Below, in pieces: positions 1 to 11,345 of a stretch of DNA of 64,000 bases (positions are counted from its first letter, which is position 1; each line of letters starts with the position of its first letter). The translations under genes were made by a program, and so were the position numbers. Below the pieces are notes generated by a model. It saw nothing but the letters and a program-made list of their open reading frames with translations. It made no database searches and was not told where the DNA came from. The DNA is from Erinaceus europaeus (Eukaryota; Chordata; Mammalia; Eulipotyphla; Erinaceidae), in NCBI RefSeq assembly GCF_950295315.1, contig NC_080179.1, forward strand, positions 65,623,126 through 65,687,125. Direction: 5' to 3'.

Positions 1-33
1 CTGGAGGAAAAATAAATAAATAAATAATAAAAG
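1..33 (+). mobile_element. 3' tail of a form-B-like SINE cut by the window edge
   Basis: The window opens with CTGGAGG followed by an A-rich AATAAATAAATAAA tail. That is how several form B SINEs here end (for example near 1745, 13760 and 16780). Only the tail is present, so the family call is inferred. Confidence 0.5.
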
Positions 34-1463
34 ACATGCTTCCCACCTGTGCATCAAGAATAAAGTTTAATTACAATGAGTAGAATGCATAAGCTACTCC
101 TTAACCATGTCTCACTGTCAACATGGTCATTGTTCATTGTGGGTGGGAGGAACTGGGAGTGATCACCAAACATTTTATTGTTATTTTTCTTTTCATAATA
201 AAGGATAGTCTCTTACATGAGCTGGTAAATATATGAGGTGGAAAACATTGTTTTTTATTATATGCTTTAAGATAGAAATGTGTTTCATAAACCATTCTCC
301 AATAATAGACAGATTTCCTCTATCTTTAGAAATAATACCTTTAAAACCAGGCTAATTAACTAATCCCTCCCACCTACACATGGACACACACTTATATCAT
401 TCTCATTTATCTTTTTGAAATCCCAGCCTTGATGTTATTGGATAGTAAAAAGGCTACAACAGGACCCCTGTCAAAGGACAATTTTCCTCCTTGAATGATA
501 AGCAATGGAACATGCAAGAACAAAAAGTCAACTGATTAATGGCATGCAATCCATCTACAGTTATCTTGCCCATGTTACACAGTCACTGTATAGAATGGAC
601 TAGATCATTAAATTATGTGACAGCAATCAGCTAGCTAACTTTAAAAGAGGTGGGACAAACCAATTTAAAAATTTAATATCTCAGAATGATACAGTAGCCT
701 GAGCAGACCAGCAAATTTAAAGGAAATTACCATATGTACCAACTGAAATGATAGATCTGAGTTTTTTAGCTAAGCATTTGTCCCTGTGCTGATGATATTT
801 GGAAGCTCACAAAGAACTCTGTGCTTTTTAAATACATCTTTGAAAATGGTGGTCCAGGAGATGCAGTATTTTGAAATGCTCAGGCAGAAATAGGCATTCA
901 TGGTCATTTCCCCACAACATTACTAGAAAATTTAGAATCATGTACAAATGTAATGCCCAGATTTTAGCATGTTCTTCCAATGTTCAGTGCTTGATTATGC
1001 TTCAGGGAGAGGTTCTTCACTTGTATGTATACACCAGGCATATATGTGTGTGTGTGCTTAGTAAGAAACCACTTACTGTGGTGGTGTCATATATTAAATA
1101 TGACAGCTCTGAGCTTCAGGTGTGATAATCTATTGCACAAACCAGTGTGTTATCTCCCTAGCTCTAGTATGCGGATTTTAAGTAGCAACTTTAATCCCAA
1201 AGTGAATAATTCTTATTAGTTTAATAATTTTGGCAGCATACCAAATATGAAAATATCTCAGTAAAATGCCAATTAAGAAAGGGAAACACTAGATGTCCTT
1301 TATATTCTTTCAGTTAGACATCACTAAAGGTATAACTTTGTGAAAGACATGGTGGGATTCAAGGCCATATAAAGCCAAGAGAATGCAGAACCTAATGTGG
1401 AGACAGTCAATGTGCAGTGATCTTGGTAGATGCAATGAGAAGGTGTACATTGTTAGAAAGCAA
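34..1463. other. AT-rich sequence, no gene recognised
   Basis: No reading frame here looks like a real protein, and I see no mobile element with a clear head or tail. The longest open frame (871-1125) is short and of ordinary AT-rich composition. An old decayed repeat could be missed. Confidence 0.5.
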
Positions 1464-1464
1464 T

Positions 1465-1760
1465 GTGGGGGGCTGGCAGTGGCACACATAGTTAAAAGTA
1501 CATAGTACTAAGCACAAGAAACCACTCAAGGACCTTGGTTTGAACCCCGCTACCCACCTGTGTGAGAATGCTTTGCAAACAGTGAAGCTAGTCTGCAAGT
1601 GTCTATTTTGCTCTCTCCCTCTTTACCTCCCCCTCCCCTCTCAATTTCTTTCCATCCTATCAAATAAATTTTAAAAAAAAAGAATGGAAAAAAATGACTA
1701 CTAGGAGCTGTGGATTTGTATTGCCATCACAGAGATACAGCAACTGGAGGCAAAAAAGAA
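1465..1760 (+). mobile_element. tRNA-derived SINE, form B, decayed
   Basis: The element has a decayed head (GGGGGCTGGCAGTGGCACAC), a decayed B box (GGTTTGAACCC), the CT-rich body, an internal A-rich stretch and the terminal block with GGAGCTGTGGATTTG and CAACTGGAGGCAAAA. Both polymerase III boxes have diverged, so it is an old copy. Its A-rich end runs into the GGAA microsatellite that follows. Confidence 0.82.
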
Positions 1761-1772
1761 AAAAATAAAAAT

Positions 1773-1829
1773 GGAAGGAAGGAAGGAAGGAAGGAAGGAA
1801 AGAAGGAAGGAAGGAAGAAAGGAAGGAAA
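1773..1829. repeat. (GGAA)n microsatellite
   Basis: GGAA units with a few A insertions follow directly on the SINE tail, which suggests the microsatellite grew from it. The long open frames on both strands here are products of the repeat. Confidence 0.95.
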
Positions 1830-1949
1830 CCACACCTATGGAAAAATGAAGATAGGTTACAATCACAAAGAATGACATCCTCTCACAATCGCAATAAAAT
1901 TAACTCTAGATGCTCCAAAAATAACCACAGACAAATTCCATGAATGCTA

Positions 1950-2470
1950 TATTAATTAACACATTCCAAAATACCATAGAATCAATGGCTTAAACTACAG
2001 AATTCATTGTTCATAGTTTTGGAAGCTGGAAAGTGTTAATTTTTTAATTAGCATTATTTATTTATTGGATAGAGCCGGTCAGAAATTGAGAGGAAGGAGA
2101 TAGAGGAAGAGAGGCAGAGAGACACCTGTAGCACTGTTTCACCACTTGTGAAACTTTCCCCCTACAGGTGGGGACTGAGAGCTTAATCCCAGGTCCTTGC
2201 ACATTGTCATATGTGCACTCAACCAGGTGCACAAACACCCAGCCCCCAAACTGGAAAGTTTTAAGCTTTCTTCCTAGCCTATACATGGTCAACTTCTTCA
2301 CATAGAGCTCTGAAGTATCAGATAGAGAGTTCTAGTCTAGTATGAGGACATTACTCATATCATGAAGGCACACCAGCATGATAGTATCTAAGCCCAATTA
2401 CCTTCTAAAGGCCCCATCTTCATTACATTGGTGGTGGAAGCTCTAACGTGAATTTTAGGATACATGATAA
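1950..2470 (+). mobile_element. old mammalian interspersed repeat, split by a SINE
   Basis: The left part (AAAATACCATAGAATCAATGGCTTA) and right part (CTTCTAAAGGCCCCATCTTCA) resemble one widespread eutherian repeat with 'CAAAATACCATAGACTGGGTGG' at its start and 'AAAGGCCCCACCTC' further on. A form B SINE at 2040-2250 separates them. A related copy lies at 37290-37505. I recognise the pattern but cannot name the family safely. Confidence 0.5.
2040..2250 (-). mobile_element. SINE form B, reverse strand, with target-site duplication
   Basis: Read in reverse it has the head (GGGGGCTGGGTGTTTGTGCA), the B-box region, the CT-rich body and an AATAAATAAAT tail. Flanks CTGGAAAGTGTTAA (2026-2039) and CTGGAAAGTTTTAA (2251-2264) differ at one base and form the target-site duplication. 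Confidence 0.92.
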
Positions 2471-3189
2471 CAAAGTTATCTTGTATTTATTCAATATCCA
2501 TAGTCATTTCCTTGTATGTAACATGATTATTTCAGAACTATGAGCTTAAATCTATGTTGAATGTTTAATATCAAGCATTTATATCAAATAAATGTATACT
2601 AGAGAATTTTATTAATAAACTTCAGAGGCATAAATAACTGCCCCAACATTTAAATTGGTGATTAATTTCTATCTCTCTTGATGAAGAACAAGTTGATTAT
2701 ATGACGTTTTGTATATGTCATGTTTGTGAATTGCATAATTCAGATAAATTTCATTTTGTACCATTTCAATAACTTAAAAGGAGGAGAATTTTATGCTCTG
2801 TATGCTCTGACCTCCTCCTTACATTGATAAAAAATAACTCTTTATGGAACTTCTTCATAGTAAAAATAATTGGGAACTAACTAAAAATCACAGTTATTAT
2901 TTTTTGCTAAAACTGAAGAAAGAGAGAGAGAGAGAACAAGATCCAGAAGACACAATAAATGTAGTATGAACCCAGTGTCTCTGGTTACCATTTAGTGTAC
3001 ACAGTAAAGGAGCACTTGAGGTCACACATTTTTCTTTGAGCTCCATTATTAAAATATATCCATCTTCATGCAGACAGTCTCCTGAAGTAACTTTTAAATG
3101 ATCCATGAGACTGTCAGTGTAATGCGATCCCAGTTACACCTGCAGCTTTTTAATGAGCTTGATCAGGTGAATTTTTAGCCACATGACAA
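2471..3189. other. AT-rich sequence, no gene recognised
   Basis: Unique-looking DNA with a short (GA)n run near 2921-2936. No frame, splice pattern or repeat head was recognised. Confidence 0.45.
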
Positions 3190-3420
3190 CACTGATAATA
3201 ACAGTAATAATCTTGTCCACAAGTTACTAAGCTTTTACTGTATTTGTCAGTTATTATTCTAAATGTATCATAAGCATCCTCTCACTTAGTTCTAATAATG
3301 ATCTAATTTGCTACAAGAAGCCAAAGGGAGAGGAGCTAAGTAATTTACCTGGATTCTCAGAAAGGTAATAAGAAGAAAGGATGTGGATTGAATACAGGCA
3401 GATTTTACACTATAGATAAT
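3190..3420 (+). mobile_element. MIR-like ancient SINE relic
   Basis: The segment follows the order of a MIR: a TTACTGTATTTGTCAG-like start, CATCCTCTCACTTAGTTC, then a GGAGCTAAGTAATTTACCTG segment like the MIR core, then GATTGAATACAGGCAG. It is heavily diverged and was recognised only by eye. Confidence 0.45.
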
Positions 3421-3600
3421 TACAAATCATAATGCCATAGTGGTTTGTAACTGACTCAGACACAATTATTCCTTGTCTCAAAACTGAAAAGAACCAAAAC
3501 CTAAAAGACAGATCAAACAGCATGAATAACTACTACTCTATGAATTTCTGGATGATTTTCAAATCACCATATCAAGACTAAAGATTTTTTTAGAATCTTC

Positions 3601-3608
3601 TTTTTTAA

Positions 3609-3676
<68 letters not shown>

Positions 3677-3795
3677 GATAGGAGTAGAGAGAAAGAACCA
3701 GACATCACTCTGGTACATGTGTTGTCAGGGATTGAACTCAGGACCACATGCTTGAGAATCCAATGCTTTATCCACTGCGCCTCCTCCCGGACCAC
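3601..3795 (-). mobile_element. SINE form C, reverse strand, with perfect target-site duplication
   Basis: In reverse it begins GTGGTCCGGGAGGAGGCGCA, continues through TGAGTTCAATCCCTGACA-like sequence and a TCTCTCTACTCC body, and ends in a T-rich tail. The 12-bp duplication TTTAGAATCTTC is exact at 3589-3600 and 3796-3807. A long AT microsatellite occupies the tail region. Confidence 0.93.
3617..3672. repeat. (AT)n microsatellite inside a SINE tail
   Basis: About 28 uninterrupted AT units lie within the form C SINE. It probably expanded from the A/T-rich tail. Confidence 0.97.
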
Positions 3796-4074
3796 TTTAG
3801 AATCTTCCTTAAAACATTTATGAATGGGAGGATTAGAGGTTCTAATAGCTAGCTCAAGGTAGACCTGAAAAATAATAAAACTTGCATTTAATTGCAGAGT
3901 AGCTGCCTTCTCTGAATCAGAGAAGAATCAGAACTGGCAAGGTGTTTACAGTGCCCACAGAAATTCACCAGAGAAAATGACAGAGACTATACAGTGTTTA
4001 AATGCTAATCTGGAGTCACAGTCTTTACAATTTTAAAGACAGATAGGGCTAGAGATATGACTTTGTGGTTGGGT

Positions 4075-4255
4075 AAGACCTTCTGCAACCCACAAGGACC
4101 CTGGGTCCATGCTCCCAGAGGGATAGAGAATGGGAAAGCTATCAGGGGAGGGGGTGGGATATGGAGATTGGTTGGTGGGAATTGTGTGGAGTTGTACTCC
4201 TTCTACCCTATGGTTTTGTTAATTTATCCTTTCTTAAATAAAAAATAAATTTAAA
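4075..4255 (+). mobile_element. L1 3' end, strongly 5'-truncated
   Basis: It carries the last part of the L1 3' UTR seen in six other places here: CTTCTGCAACCCACAAGGAC, CCATGCTCCCAGAGGGATAG, CTATCAGGGGAGGGGGTGGG, then TCCTATGG..TTTTGTTAAT and an AATAAA-rich tail. A short 3' end is the usual outcome of incomplete L1 reverse transcription. Confidence 0.88.
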
Positions 4256-4380
4256 AAAAGACTCTAGTTTCATCCCCTACACTGCATAAAATGACAAAGA
4301 GATGATCTAGTCTCTCCCTTTCCATATATATATACAGATAATAAAGTTGTTATCTATGTCTGTATTATCTATACTTATCT

Positions 4381-4422
<42 letters not shown>
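4381..4422. repeat. (TAGA)n microsatellite
   Basis: About ten GATA/TAGA units in a row, preceded by a diverged ATCTATACTTATCTATAG stretch. Confidence 0.96.
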
Positions 4423-4423
<1 letters not shown>

Positions 4424-4424
<1 letters not shown>

Positions 4425-6119
4425 AGGCATATATCATTGAATATGGATATTCCTTCTGCTGTCTCAATCACAATTAAAATATTAAAAACAAAACTGAATG
4501 ACAATAGGACTAAAGCTGATATAAGGATATTATGAAAGGCAAAATTTCCATTCTATGCTTATTAACATAGAAACTGTTCTTTCTCCCACAAATATGGCTC
4601 ACTCTCTACCACACCTAAACTTTGTGTCTTTTATTCTTTACCCATCCATTACTAAGTTAAAGCAGGAAGGAAAAGATTTCAAGCAATGCCCGCCAAACAA
4701 TAAGTCTAATCCCAGCCCTGGTGAGTTTCTCCTCACTGCCCTTTATAGACCTTCTAGCTGCCTGCCCAACACAGGTAAAATGTCAGACAATGCCAACCAT
4801 ATTTCCCTGCAGCCCTTTAGCCATCACATTATAAAGAAAGCACCTTTAATTTATCATGTTCTCCCTTGAGTGTCCACAGCTGTTTCACTTAGCAGAGCCC
4901 AGCATCCTTCTGTGGAAAGCTTGGAGCAATGTGACAACACCATAAAATGTAGGGGTTGTATGGAGTGATCTCTAAGATCCCTTCCAGCTTGTTCTGTGAC
5001 TCTATCTTCCAGAGATAAATGTTCATCTGAGTGGAAAAGGAAACAGCTATGGTTTACAAGCATCCTGTATGAAGGGCAAGACCACTTGGCAGTTTGCAGA
5101 ATTCCTAGCTAAATATCTCCAGTCTCCGTTATAATATATTTTATACTATAATATTTTGAAGCAGACTAAAATTTTTCAAAAAGTCAATTCTGATAGTATT
5201 TGCCCTTATACTTTCCTGATGATATTTTAATTGAGGAGGAAAGGGCTACAAAAAAGGGATTCATGGGAGAGTTTCTCTAAAGCATTAAGTGACACATCGT
5301 GAAAAAGATCTTGAAAGAGATATATTTCTCAGAGTAATTTTATATTTATTGCACTTAATTTAACAAATTATTGCAGGAAAGCCATAGACAGCATTTTCTT
5401 CAGTAAAATTATTATACTTAAATGAACTTTTGACAATGTATTAATTACAAGGACATGACCACATTTATTCTGCTGATCCAGTAATTACATACATTAAAGA
5501 AATATTTATCCACAAACCATGCAGTGTACTTCAAAACAGCATTTATTGCCAAATTACATTTCCTGGATATCAGTACCCTATTTCCAGTTACTAGTGATTT
5601 TTTTTTTATAAAAGGAAGAAGCATTTGATAAGACATTTGAAAAATATTGTATGAATAAATGCTGACATGAGAATATTGAAATAGAGATTTTTTTTAAATC
5701 ATAGACCTCAGTGAAGCAGACACCTAAATTCAGGTATTTCATTTAAAATAGCAAATACTATAATATTCCAAGCCTCCCTCAGTCCCCTTCTTATCTTAAT
5801 CAACAGATAAAAGCGTAGCATTAATTTAAAACCTACATATGATCTCATGCTGCATAGCAATGGGAAGAAAATTAATATAATTGTATCTGTATAAAAGATT
5901 CAAATGTGGAACTCATGTCAGAAAACTTGCAACATTTATAGATTAATAGGAGTTATTTATAATATAATCAGAATAGTTCTGTTTCCATAGCAATCCACAC
6001 ACATGAGCATGCCTACCCTTACCTTGGATGGTTTTTGTTTGTCTTATAATTACCTGGGCTTCCCTGCTCTAAGCTGACTTTTTCAGATAGATAAATGATA
6101 TATAGATAGATGATAGAAG
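4424..6119. other. no gene recognised
   Basis: Mostly unique AT-rich DNA. A 104-codon open frame on the plus strand (4555-4869) is the longest, but it has no recognised domain, no upstream signal and ordinary composition, so I do not call it a gene. Confidence 0.45.
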
Positions 6120-6120
6120 G

Positions 6121-6131
6121 ATAGATAGATT

Positions 6132-6170
<39 letters not shown>

Positions 6171-6171
6171 G
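6121..6171. repeat. (GATA)n microsatellite
   Basis: GATA units with one TGATAGAT interruption and degenerate flanks from about 6086. Confidence 0.95.
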
Positions 6172-6174
6172 GAT

Positions 6175-6275
6175 GACAGACACAGAGAGAAAAGGCACTA
6201 TAGAAAAAAAGCATCCTCCAGTACAGAACGGGACTAGTTTGAACTTGGGTTGTGCTCCGGCCATAGAAGATTTAT
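6175..6275 (-). mobile_element. degenerate SINE fragment, reverse strand
   Basis: GACAGACACAGAGAGAAAAG followed by GCATCCTCCAGTACAGAACG and GACTAGTTTGAACTTGGGTT resembles the reverse strand of a tRNA-type SINE body and B box. It is diverged and lacks a clear head. Confidence 0.35.
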
Positions 6276-6277
6276 TA

Positions 6278-6595
6278 CCGGGAGTCAGGCGGCAGTGCAG
6301 CGGGCTAACCTTAAGTGGTCCAAAGCACAAGGACAGGCATAAGGATCCCGGTTCGAGCCCCTGGCTCCCTACCTGTAGGGGGTTCGCTTCACAGGCGGTG
6401 AAGCAGGTCTGCAGGTGTCTATCTTTCTCTCCCCATCTCTGTCTTCCACTCCTCTCTCCATTTCTCTCTGTCCTATCCAGCAACAACAATAGCAATAATA
6501 ACTACAACAACAATAAAAATAAAAAAACAATAAAAGAAAAAAACAACAAGGGCAACAAAAGGGAAAATAAATATAAAAAATAATTTAAAAAAAAG
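6278..6595 (+). mobile_element. SINE form A
   Basis: The head GGGAGTCAGGCGGCAGTGCA, a perfect-looking B box (GGTTCGAGCCC), the CACAGGCGGTGAAGCAGGTC segment, the CT-rich body ending TCTCTGTCCTATCCAGCAAC and a long CAA/AATAA tail are all in order. Several CpGs remain, so it is moderately young. Confidence 0.95.
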
Positions 6596-6747
6596 AAAAT
6601 TCATTACCCAGGTCAGCTACTTTGTCAACCCAAAATGAATGTCTTAACATGCTGCTGAAGAAGGGTGGGGCATTTTCTTTCCTAAAAGTCTGATACAGAT
6701 GATGAATTCTGGATTGAAGAAAAATTTAAATGAATTTAGTAAAAGAG

Positions 6748-7028
6748 ACTCCATAACATCCAGCCAAAAAGATATGTGTACACCTATGTTCACAGCAGCA
6801 CAGTCCATAATAGCTAAAAACTGGAAGCAACCCAGGTGCCCAACAGCAGATGAGCGGCTGAGAAAGTTTTGGTATATTTACACAATGGAATATTATGCAG
6901 CTATGAAGAACAATCAACCCACCTTCTATGACCCATCTTGGATGGAGCTAGAAGGAAATATGTTAAGTGAGCTAAGTCAGAAAGGCAAAGATGAGTATGG
7001 GATGATCCCACTTATAAACGAAAGTTGA
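6748..7028 (+). pseudogene. L1 ORF2 C-terminal remnant
   Basis: The open frame through this stretch encodes the C-terminal end of the L1 endonuclease/reverse transcriptase polyprotein. It has the family-typical WYIYTMEYYAAMKNN segment, then MELEGNMLSELSQKGKDEYG and the stop after INES. Upstream residues of the same frame (from 6699) are flanking DNA, not L1. The enzyme's endonuclease and reverse transcriptase domains are absent because of 5' truncation, so it cannot be functional. Confidence 0.9.
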
Positions 7029-7136
7029 GAAAGAAGAACAGAAAGGGAAACCCCAAGCAGGATCTGACTGAGTTTGGAGTAGGGCACCAAAGTAAAAATC
7101 TCTGTTTGGAGGGTGAGGGTGGATGCTCAGCTTCAC

Positions 7137-7160
7137 GGGGGGGGGGGGGGGGGGGGGGGG
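7137..7160 (+). repeat. 24-G homopolymer in the L1 3' UTR
   Basis: Twenty-four consecutive G follow ATGCTCAGCTTCAC. Mammalian L1 3' UTRs carry a conserved G-rich polypurine tract able to form G-quadruplexes; this is that tract in extreme form. The exact length may be affected by assembly error. Confidence 0.9.
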
Positions 7161-7389
7161 ATGGGACGAGACACAGTCTTTTGGTGGTGGGAATGTTGTT
7201 TATGCACTCTCCTATTAACTTGTAGCTATATAAACTATATAAATCACTATTTAATGAATGTGAAAGGGAAAAAATTGATTGAATGTCTCAAACTTTTTAA
7301 TGCACAGACCATAGGCTGAGTCTTTGAAATGCTGACCCTCCTAAAAGCTTAGTCTTTTAGGACAGAAGCAACCAATGGAGTTACTTTAT

Positions 7390-7515
7390 AAAATACAGAT
7401 ATACAAAATATATATCTGTATATATAAAGTGATATATATATATGTGTGTGTGTATATATATAGTAATATATATATATATCACTTACTACATAATATATGT
7501 AGTAATATATATCAC
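7390..7515. repeat. AT/TG-rich microsatellite in the L1 3' UTR
   Basis: TATA, TGTG and TATATC runs interrupt the L1 3' UTR. The L1 sequence resumes near 7520. Confidence 0.88.
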
Positions 7516-9330
7516 TTTAAAAGACAAATTATGGTGATATCCTGTATGATACAGCAAATTCTAACAATGGGATTTTCAAAGTTAATCCAATTGGCAAAAA
7601 TTTGATTATAGCAATAAATATCTATTGGCTTCTTCAACTTAAGACAGCAACAATCTCTGGCTTCCTCTATAAAGCCCAAATTTCCCCCAGACCTTGAATC
7701 TATAGGGTGGGGCTCACTTTCCAGCAAGCTTCTCTCAGTTCATACCAACTGATACTGCCTCTGCTGATCACACCCAATTCAGTGTAATGATTACCACCAC
7801 TTTGGCATGTTTCACTTCAGAATATGTCCAGAGACCTCAGGTGTGTAATGTTAACCCGTCACCCTTATTGCTTGGGTGAGACTTTTCCTATGTCGTAGGA
7901 CTCCTTAAATTCACTTCAGGTAGTCCACTTCCTAACAAAGCCTCAAAATCTAGATATAGACTAGGTACCATGAGATAGGACAGATGTGTACATGTATTCA
8001 TAAATTAGGGCTAAATATTTACATTAAGGCAAAAGTGCACAATAGTTTGCAGTGAGTCAATAAATGAAGCAAGCAAGTAGAAATACCAAAAAAGACACTT
8101 AAAAAAATACATAATCAAATAGTTACTACTTAGACCTAGATACCCTCCTCACCTACTTTCTATTATACTTCCCTCATTCACTCCAAAGTTAACCTTATCA
8201 AAGTAAAGACTACAAAAACTGAATAAGGGCAAGAGACTGGAACACTTTAATGATGACTCTTTAGTCACTATCAGGCCACCCCATCAGCTGGAGCCCTATT
8301 TGGGGAGTCCTGGGATTCCCACACAGACACGATGAGCCTAGACCTCAAATAAATCCCTCTCCATTATCACTGGTCATCTCCATCAGGAACAACATAATGG
8401 ACCCCTTTGGCGCCCCCCATAAGACCTTGCCCTCAATGTGGATCACCAATAGTAGAGAATGTTCCATCCTCCAAAGGGGGGGTTGGATAAATAACATACT
8501 CTATCTACCACCTGAAGAAGATGGGTCCTGAAATTGGTGCAACTTGGAATGTTCCTACTCATGACCATAAAATGCAAGTTTGGACCTACAGGGATGTAGA
8601 GGTTACATAGGCTCCTATGCTGAATGTAGGCCCCAGATCAAATCAGTGGGTTTTACAGTCAACAATATTTATACCTTTTTCCCATATTTGGGAAATACTC
8701 TTTTCCCTGATCCAGCTTTCTAACCCTTTTTCCAGTCATAACATCATCTCCCCAGACAATAACCTGGGTCCACCTGCCTATCAGATGGCAGACTCAGGAA
8801 AAAGGTAATAAAGTCATGGGCCCTTTGGAAAATAGCTGAAATAGACCTACTAGCTATTTCCAAAACAGAGAACCCAAACCTTCATCTGCAATATTCCAGC
8901 CTTTAGGTACATGATTAGACAACAATTTGTGTGGCTTTATATATTAACTTTTTTTCAGCTACCTGGTTCCAGATGCTACCATGATGCCAACCAGACTTCC
9001 CTGGACAGAGGACCCCAAGAATGTGTCCTAGATTTCCACTTCCTCAGAGCCTTACCTCACTAGGGAAAGAGAGAGACAGGCTGGGAGTTTGGATTGACCT
9101 GCCAACCCCCATGTTCAGCAGGTAAGCAATTACAGATGCCAGACCTTCTACCTTCTGTACCCCATAATGACCCTGGTTGCATGCTCCCAGAGGGTTAAAG
9201 AATAGGAAAGCTATCAGGGGAGGGGATGGGATATAGAGCTCTGGTGGTGAGAATTGTACCCCTCTTATCCTATGTTCTTTTCAGTGTTTCCACTTTATAA
9301 ATAAATGGATTAAAAAAATGAGAAACTACA

Positions 9331-10086
9331 ACCTTCTGTTTTATTATTTTTTAACCCTTATATTTTTCCAAAAACAAGAATCTAATTGATGATTATATCA
9401 ATATTTGATGATGTGGTATATCTACTCCTCCTAAATTTTCTTTATCAATCTTTAGCCCAGTCCCATTTAGTGTGATATTAATGATGAAGCAGAGGAGAGC
9501 CCTCCTTCAAAGAGCAAGGAGAGAAACTCATGAAAACATTTTGGATGGCAGGGGTCACCTTTAGCTATACCAGTCTTTGTACAGGGCACCAGATACATCT
9601 CATGCACTCAGTGTATCACCTTTGCTATGGTGAGTTGAGTTCAGTACCATATGACAGAACTATACACAGGTTAGAAAGTTTTGGTTATAATGATCTCTCT
9701 CCTATTAGAGCAGACAATTTGAGATGGGTGATCTCTAAGTTTTAAACTTAAATGCAATGAAGATACCTCGTAAATTACAGAATGCTACTTAAATCCAACT
9801 ATATATTGCCTTTAAAAACTAATTTGTAGAATAAAGATAAAAGAAAAGTATGTTTTATGATGCATAGACAAAACAAATTCTTGTTTTTTAAAGTATTATT
9901 ACACTTGTCAAAAAACACAGATGGAGGCTATGGTAAAATCCCAAATATATGTCTTTTTTATAAAAATTTCCCCTACCTTGAGGAGGCCCCTACCTTGCGG
10001 AGGACACATTAAGTAAGCAACAGAGAAAAGTAATAATGCCCGTTTATAAGTACATTTATAAGGTACATTCTTATCTTAATCCACAG
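9331..10086. other. no gene recognised; contains a small tandem duplication
   Basis: Unique-looking sequence. A 71-codon frame at 9530-9745 matches nothing I know. The only clear structure is the 17-bp duplication at 9970-10003. Confidence 0.45.
9970..10003. repeat. 17-bp direct tandem duplication
   Basis: CCCCTACCTTGAGGAGG (9970-9986) is followed at once by CCCCTACCTTGCGGAGG (9987-10003). The copies match at 16 of 17 bases. Confidence 0.95.
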
Positions 10087-10200
10087 GAAGTAGTACAGTG
10101 GTTAGAATACTGAACTCTCAGACATGATCTTTGGCATTGTAGATGCCATAGGGATGATTACTCTCTTTCTCTCATAAATGAATAAATTAATAAATAATCA
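10087..10200 (+). mobile_element. form-C-like SINE, decayed
   Basis: GGAAGTAGTACAGTGGTTAG is an A-box-like head. It is followed by CTCAGACATGATCTTTGGCA, CTCTCTTTCTCTCATAAATG and an AATAAATTAATAAATAA tail, matching form C in order but with many changes. Confidence 0.6.
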
Positions 10201-11286
10201 TTTTTTCTTAAACATCCACAGTTCTATCATCAAATCTAATTAGAATGTCTTCATTGTATTTCTGCCTGAGCTACTCTATTGAAACTGTTTTTTTTTTTTT
10301 TACAGCTGAGAGTGATTGAGAAGTAATATGAGATAAAATTCTAGATCAAATGACTAAACATAGGCAAATGAGAAATCTATATAAATTATATTCATAATTT
10401 CTAGATGCTTCATTTTGATGCCCTGGCTTCTACAAAACTGAGTTGATAATAGCTTCCAAAATTCCAGGAACAAATTCCTAAAACCAGGAAAAAGGCAAAC
10501 CTTTAAATGTATTTTTACACTATTTCTTCTGCATTTAGCAAATTATAAAATTTATTTTTACAGGGTCACAGTGGCTGCTAGTTTTTGGCTTCCAAAGCAC
10601 TAGTTGAAAGTTCCATGATAAATACTTTGTGTTAACTTCATACACCAAGGCCTTCACTATACACAATCTAATTTTGTGGGTTTTGTGGTTATATAAATTC
10701 AACTTCCATATCCAGCTATTCTATGACCAAGAGTCAGAGAGTCTGACCTTTAGAAAACCAGATCTTCAATAGAAACCAACTTTTATACAATTACATTTTA
10801 TTAACAATAAATTTTCACAATCTATTTTCTTTCAATATCTGTTTTAATTCATAGTACTCTCAGTCCATAACTTCTCTTTTCTATAGCATTACCTATTTCT
10901 CATCACTCATCTCAAATAAAATAAGTTTACTTTGAGAACAAATGAATTTTTAATAAAAATATTAATCATTATTCTATATATATTAAATATACATACTATA
11001 TCAAAAGGAACAAAAATAAAATAATACTAATTAAGTTTACATTAGATAAAATTTAACACTAATTCTAAAAAAAGAAATCTATGAAAAACCAGTGAATATT
11101 TTTGGATAGATTACCTATATCAAAATACTTTAAACGTTTGTATTTGGAAATTCTAAGCAGAGTAACAAATCACAAAATATAAACAGAATGTTAAACATCT
11201 TGGACAGGTACTTGCTTTTGTCATATGTGTGGATTAGGCTTAGCTCCCAGTCCCCCATAGCACTGGGAAAAGCTTGGATGCTACAG

Positions 11287-11289
<3 letters not shown>
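10201..11289. other. AT-rich sequence, no gene recognised
   Basis: Long A/T-rich unique DNA with a T12 run near 10289. No coding frame or repeat was recognised. Confidence 0.45.

Positions 11290-11325
<36 letters not shown>
11290..11325. repeat. (CT)n microsatellite
   Basis: About 18 TC units, located just upstream of a form A SINE. Confidence 0.96.
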
Positions 11326-11328
<3 letters not shown>

Positions 11329-11345
11329 TTTATACTTAAAAAGTC

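Larger units (their letters stand above)
6748..9330 (+). mobile_element. L1 copy: end of ORF2 plus a very long 3' UTR
   Basis: The copy starts inside ORF2 at GACTCCATAACATCCAGCCA, which also occurs at about 43515 in the long L1. It passes the ORF2 stop (7026-7028), a 24-G run and an AT/TG microsatellite, then continues without a break through sequence shared with the copies at 46.5-49.2 kb and 56.5-58.1 kb, ending TCCTATGTTCTTTTCAGTGT and an A-rich tail. The 3' UTR is about 2.3 kb, longer than the roughly 0.5-1 kb usual for mammalian L1. Confidence 0.87.

Noticed and set aside
4555..4869. 104-codon plus-strand open frame in unique sequence
   Set aside because: No recognised domain, no splice or promoter context, and length is within chance for this composition.
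6019..6495. 158-codon minus-strand open frame, the second longest in the window
   Set aside because: It runs antisense through a form A SINE and a GATA repeat. The same SINE produces similar frames at several other sites.
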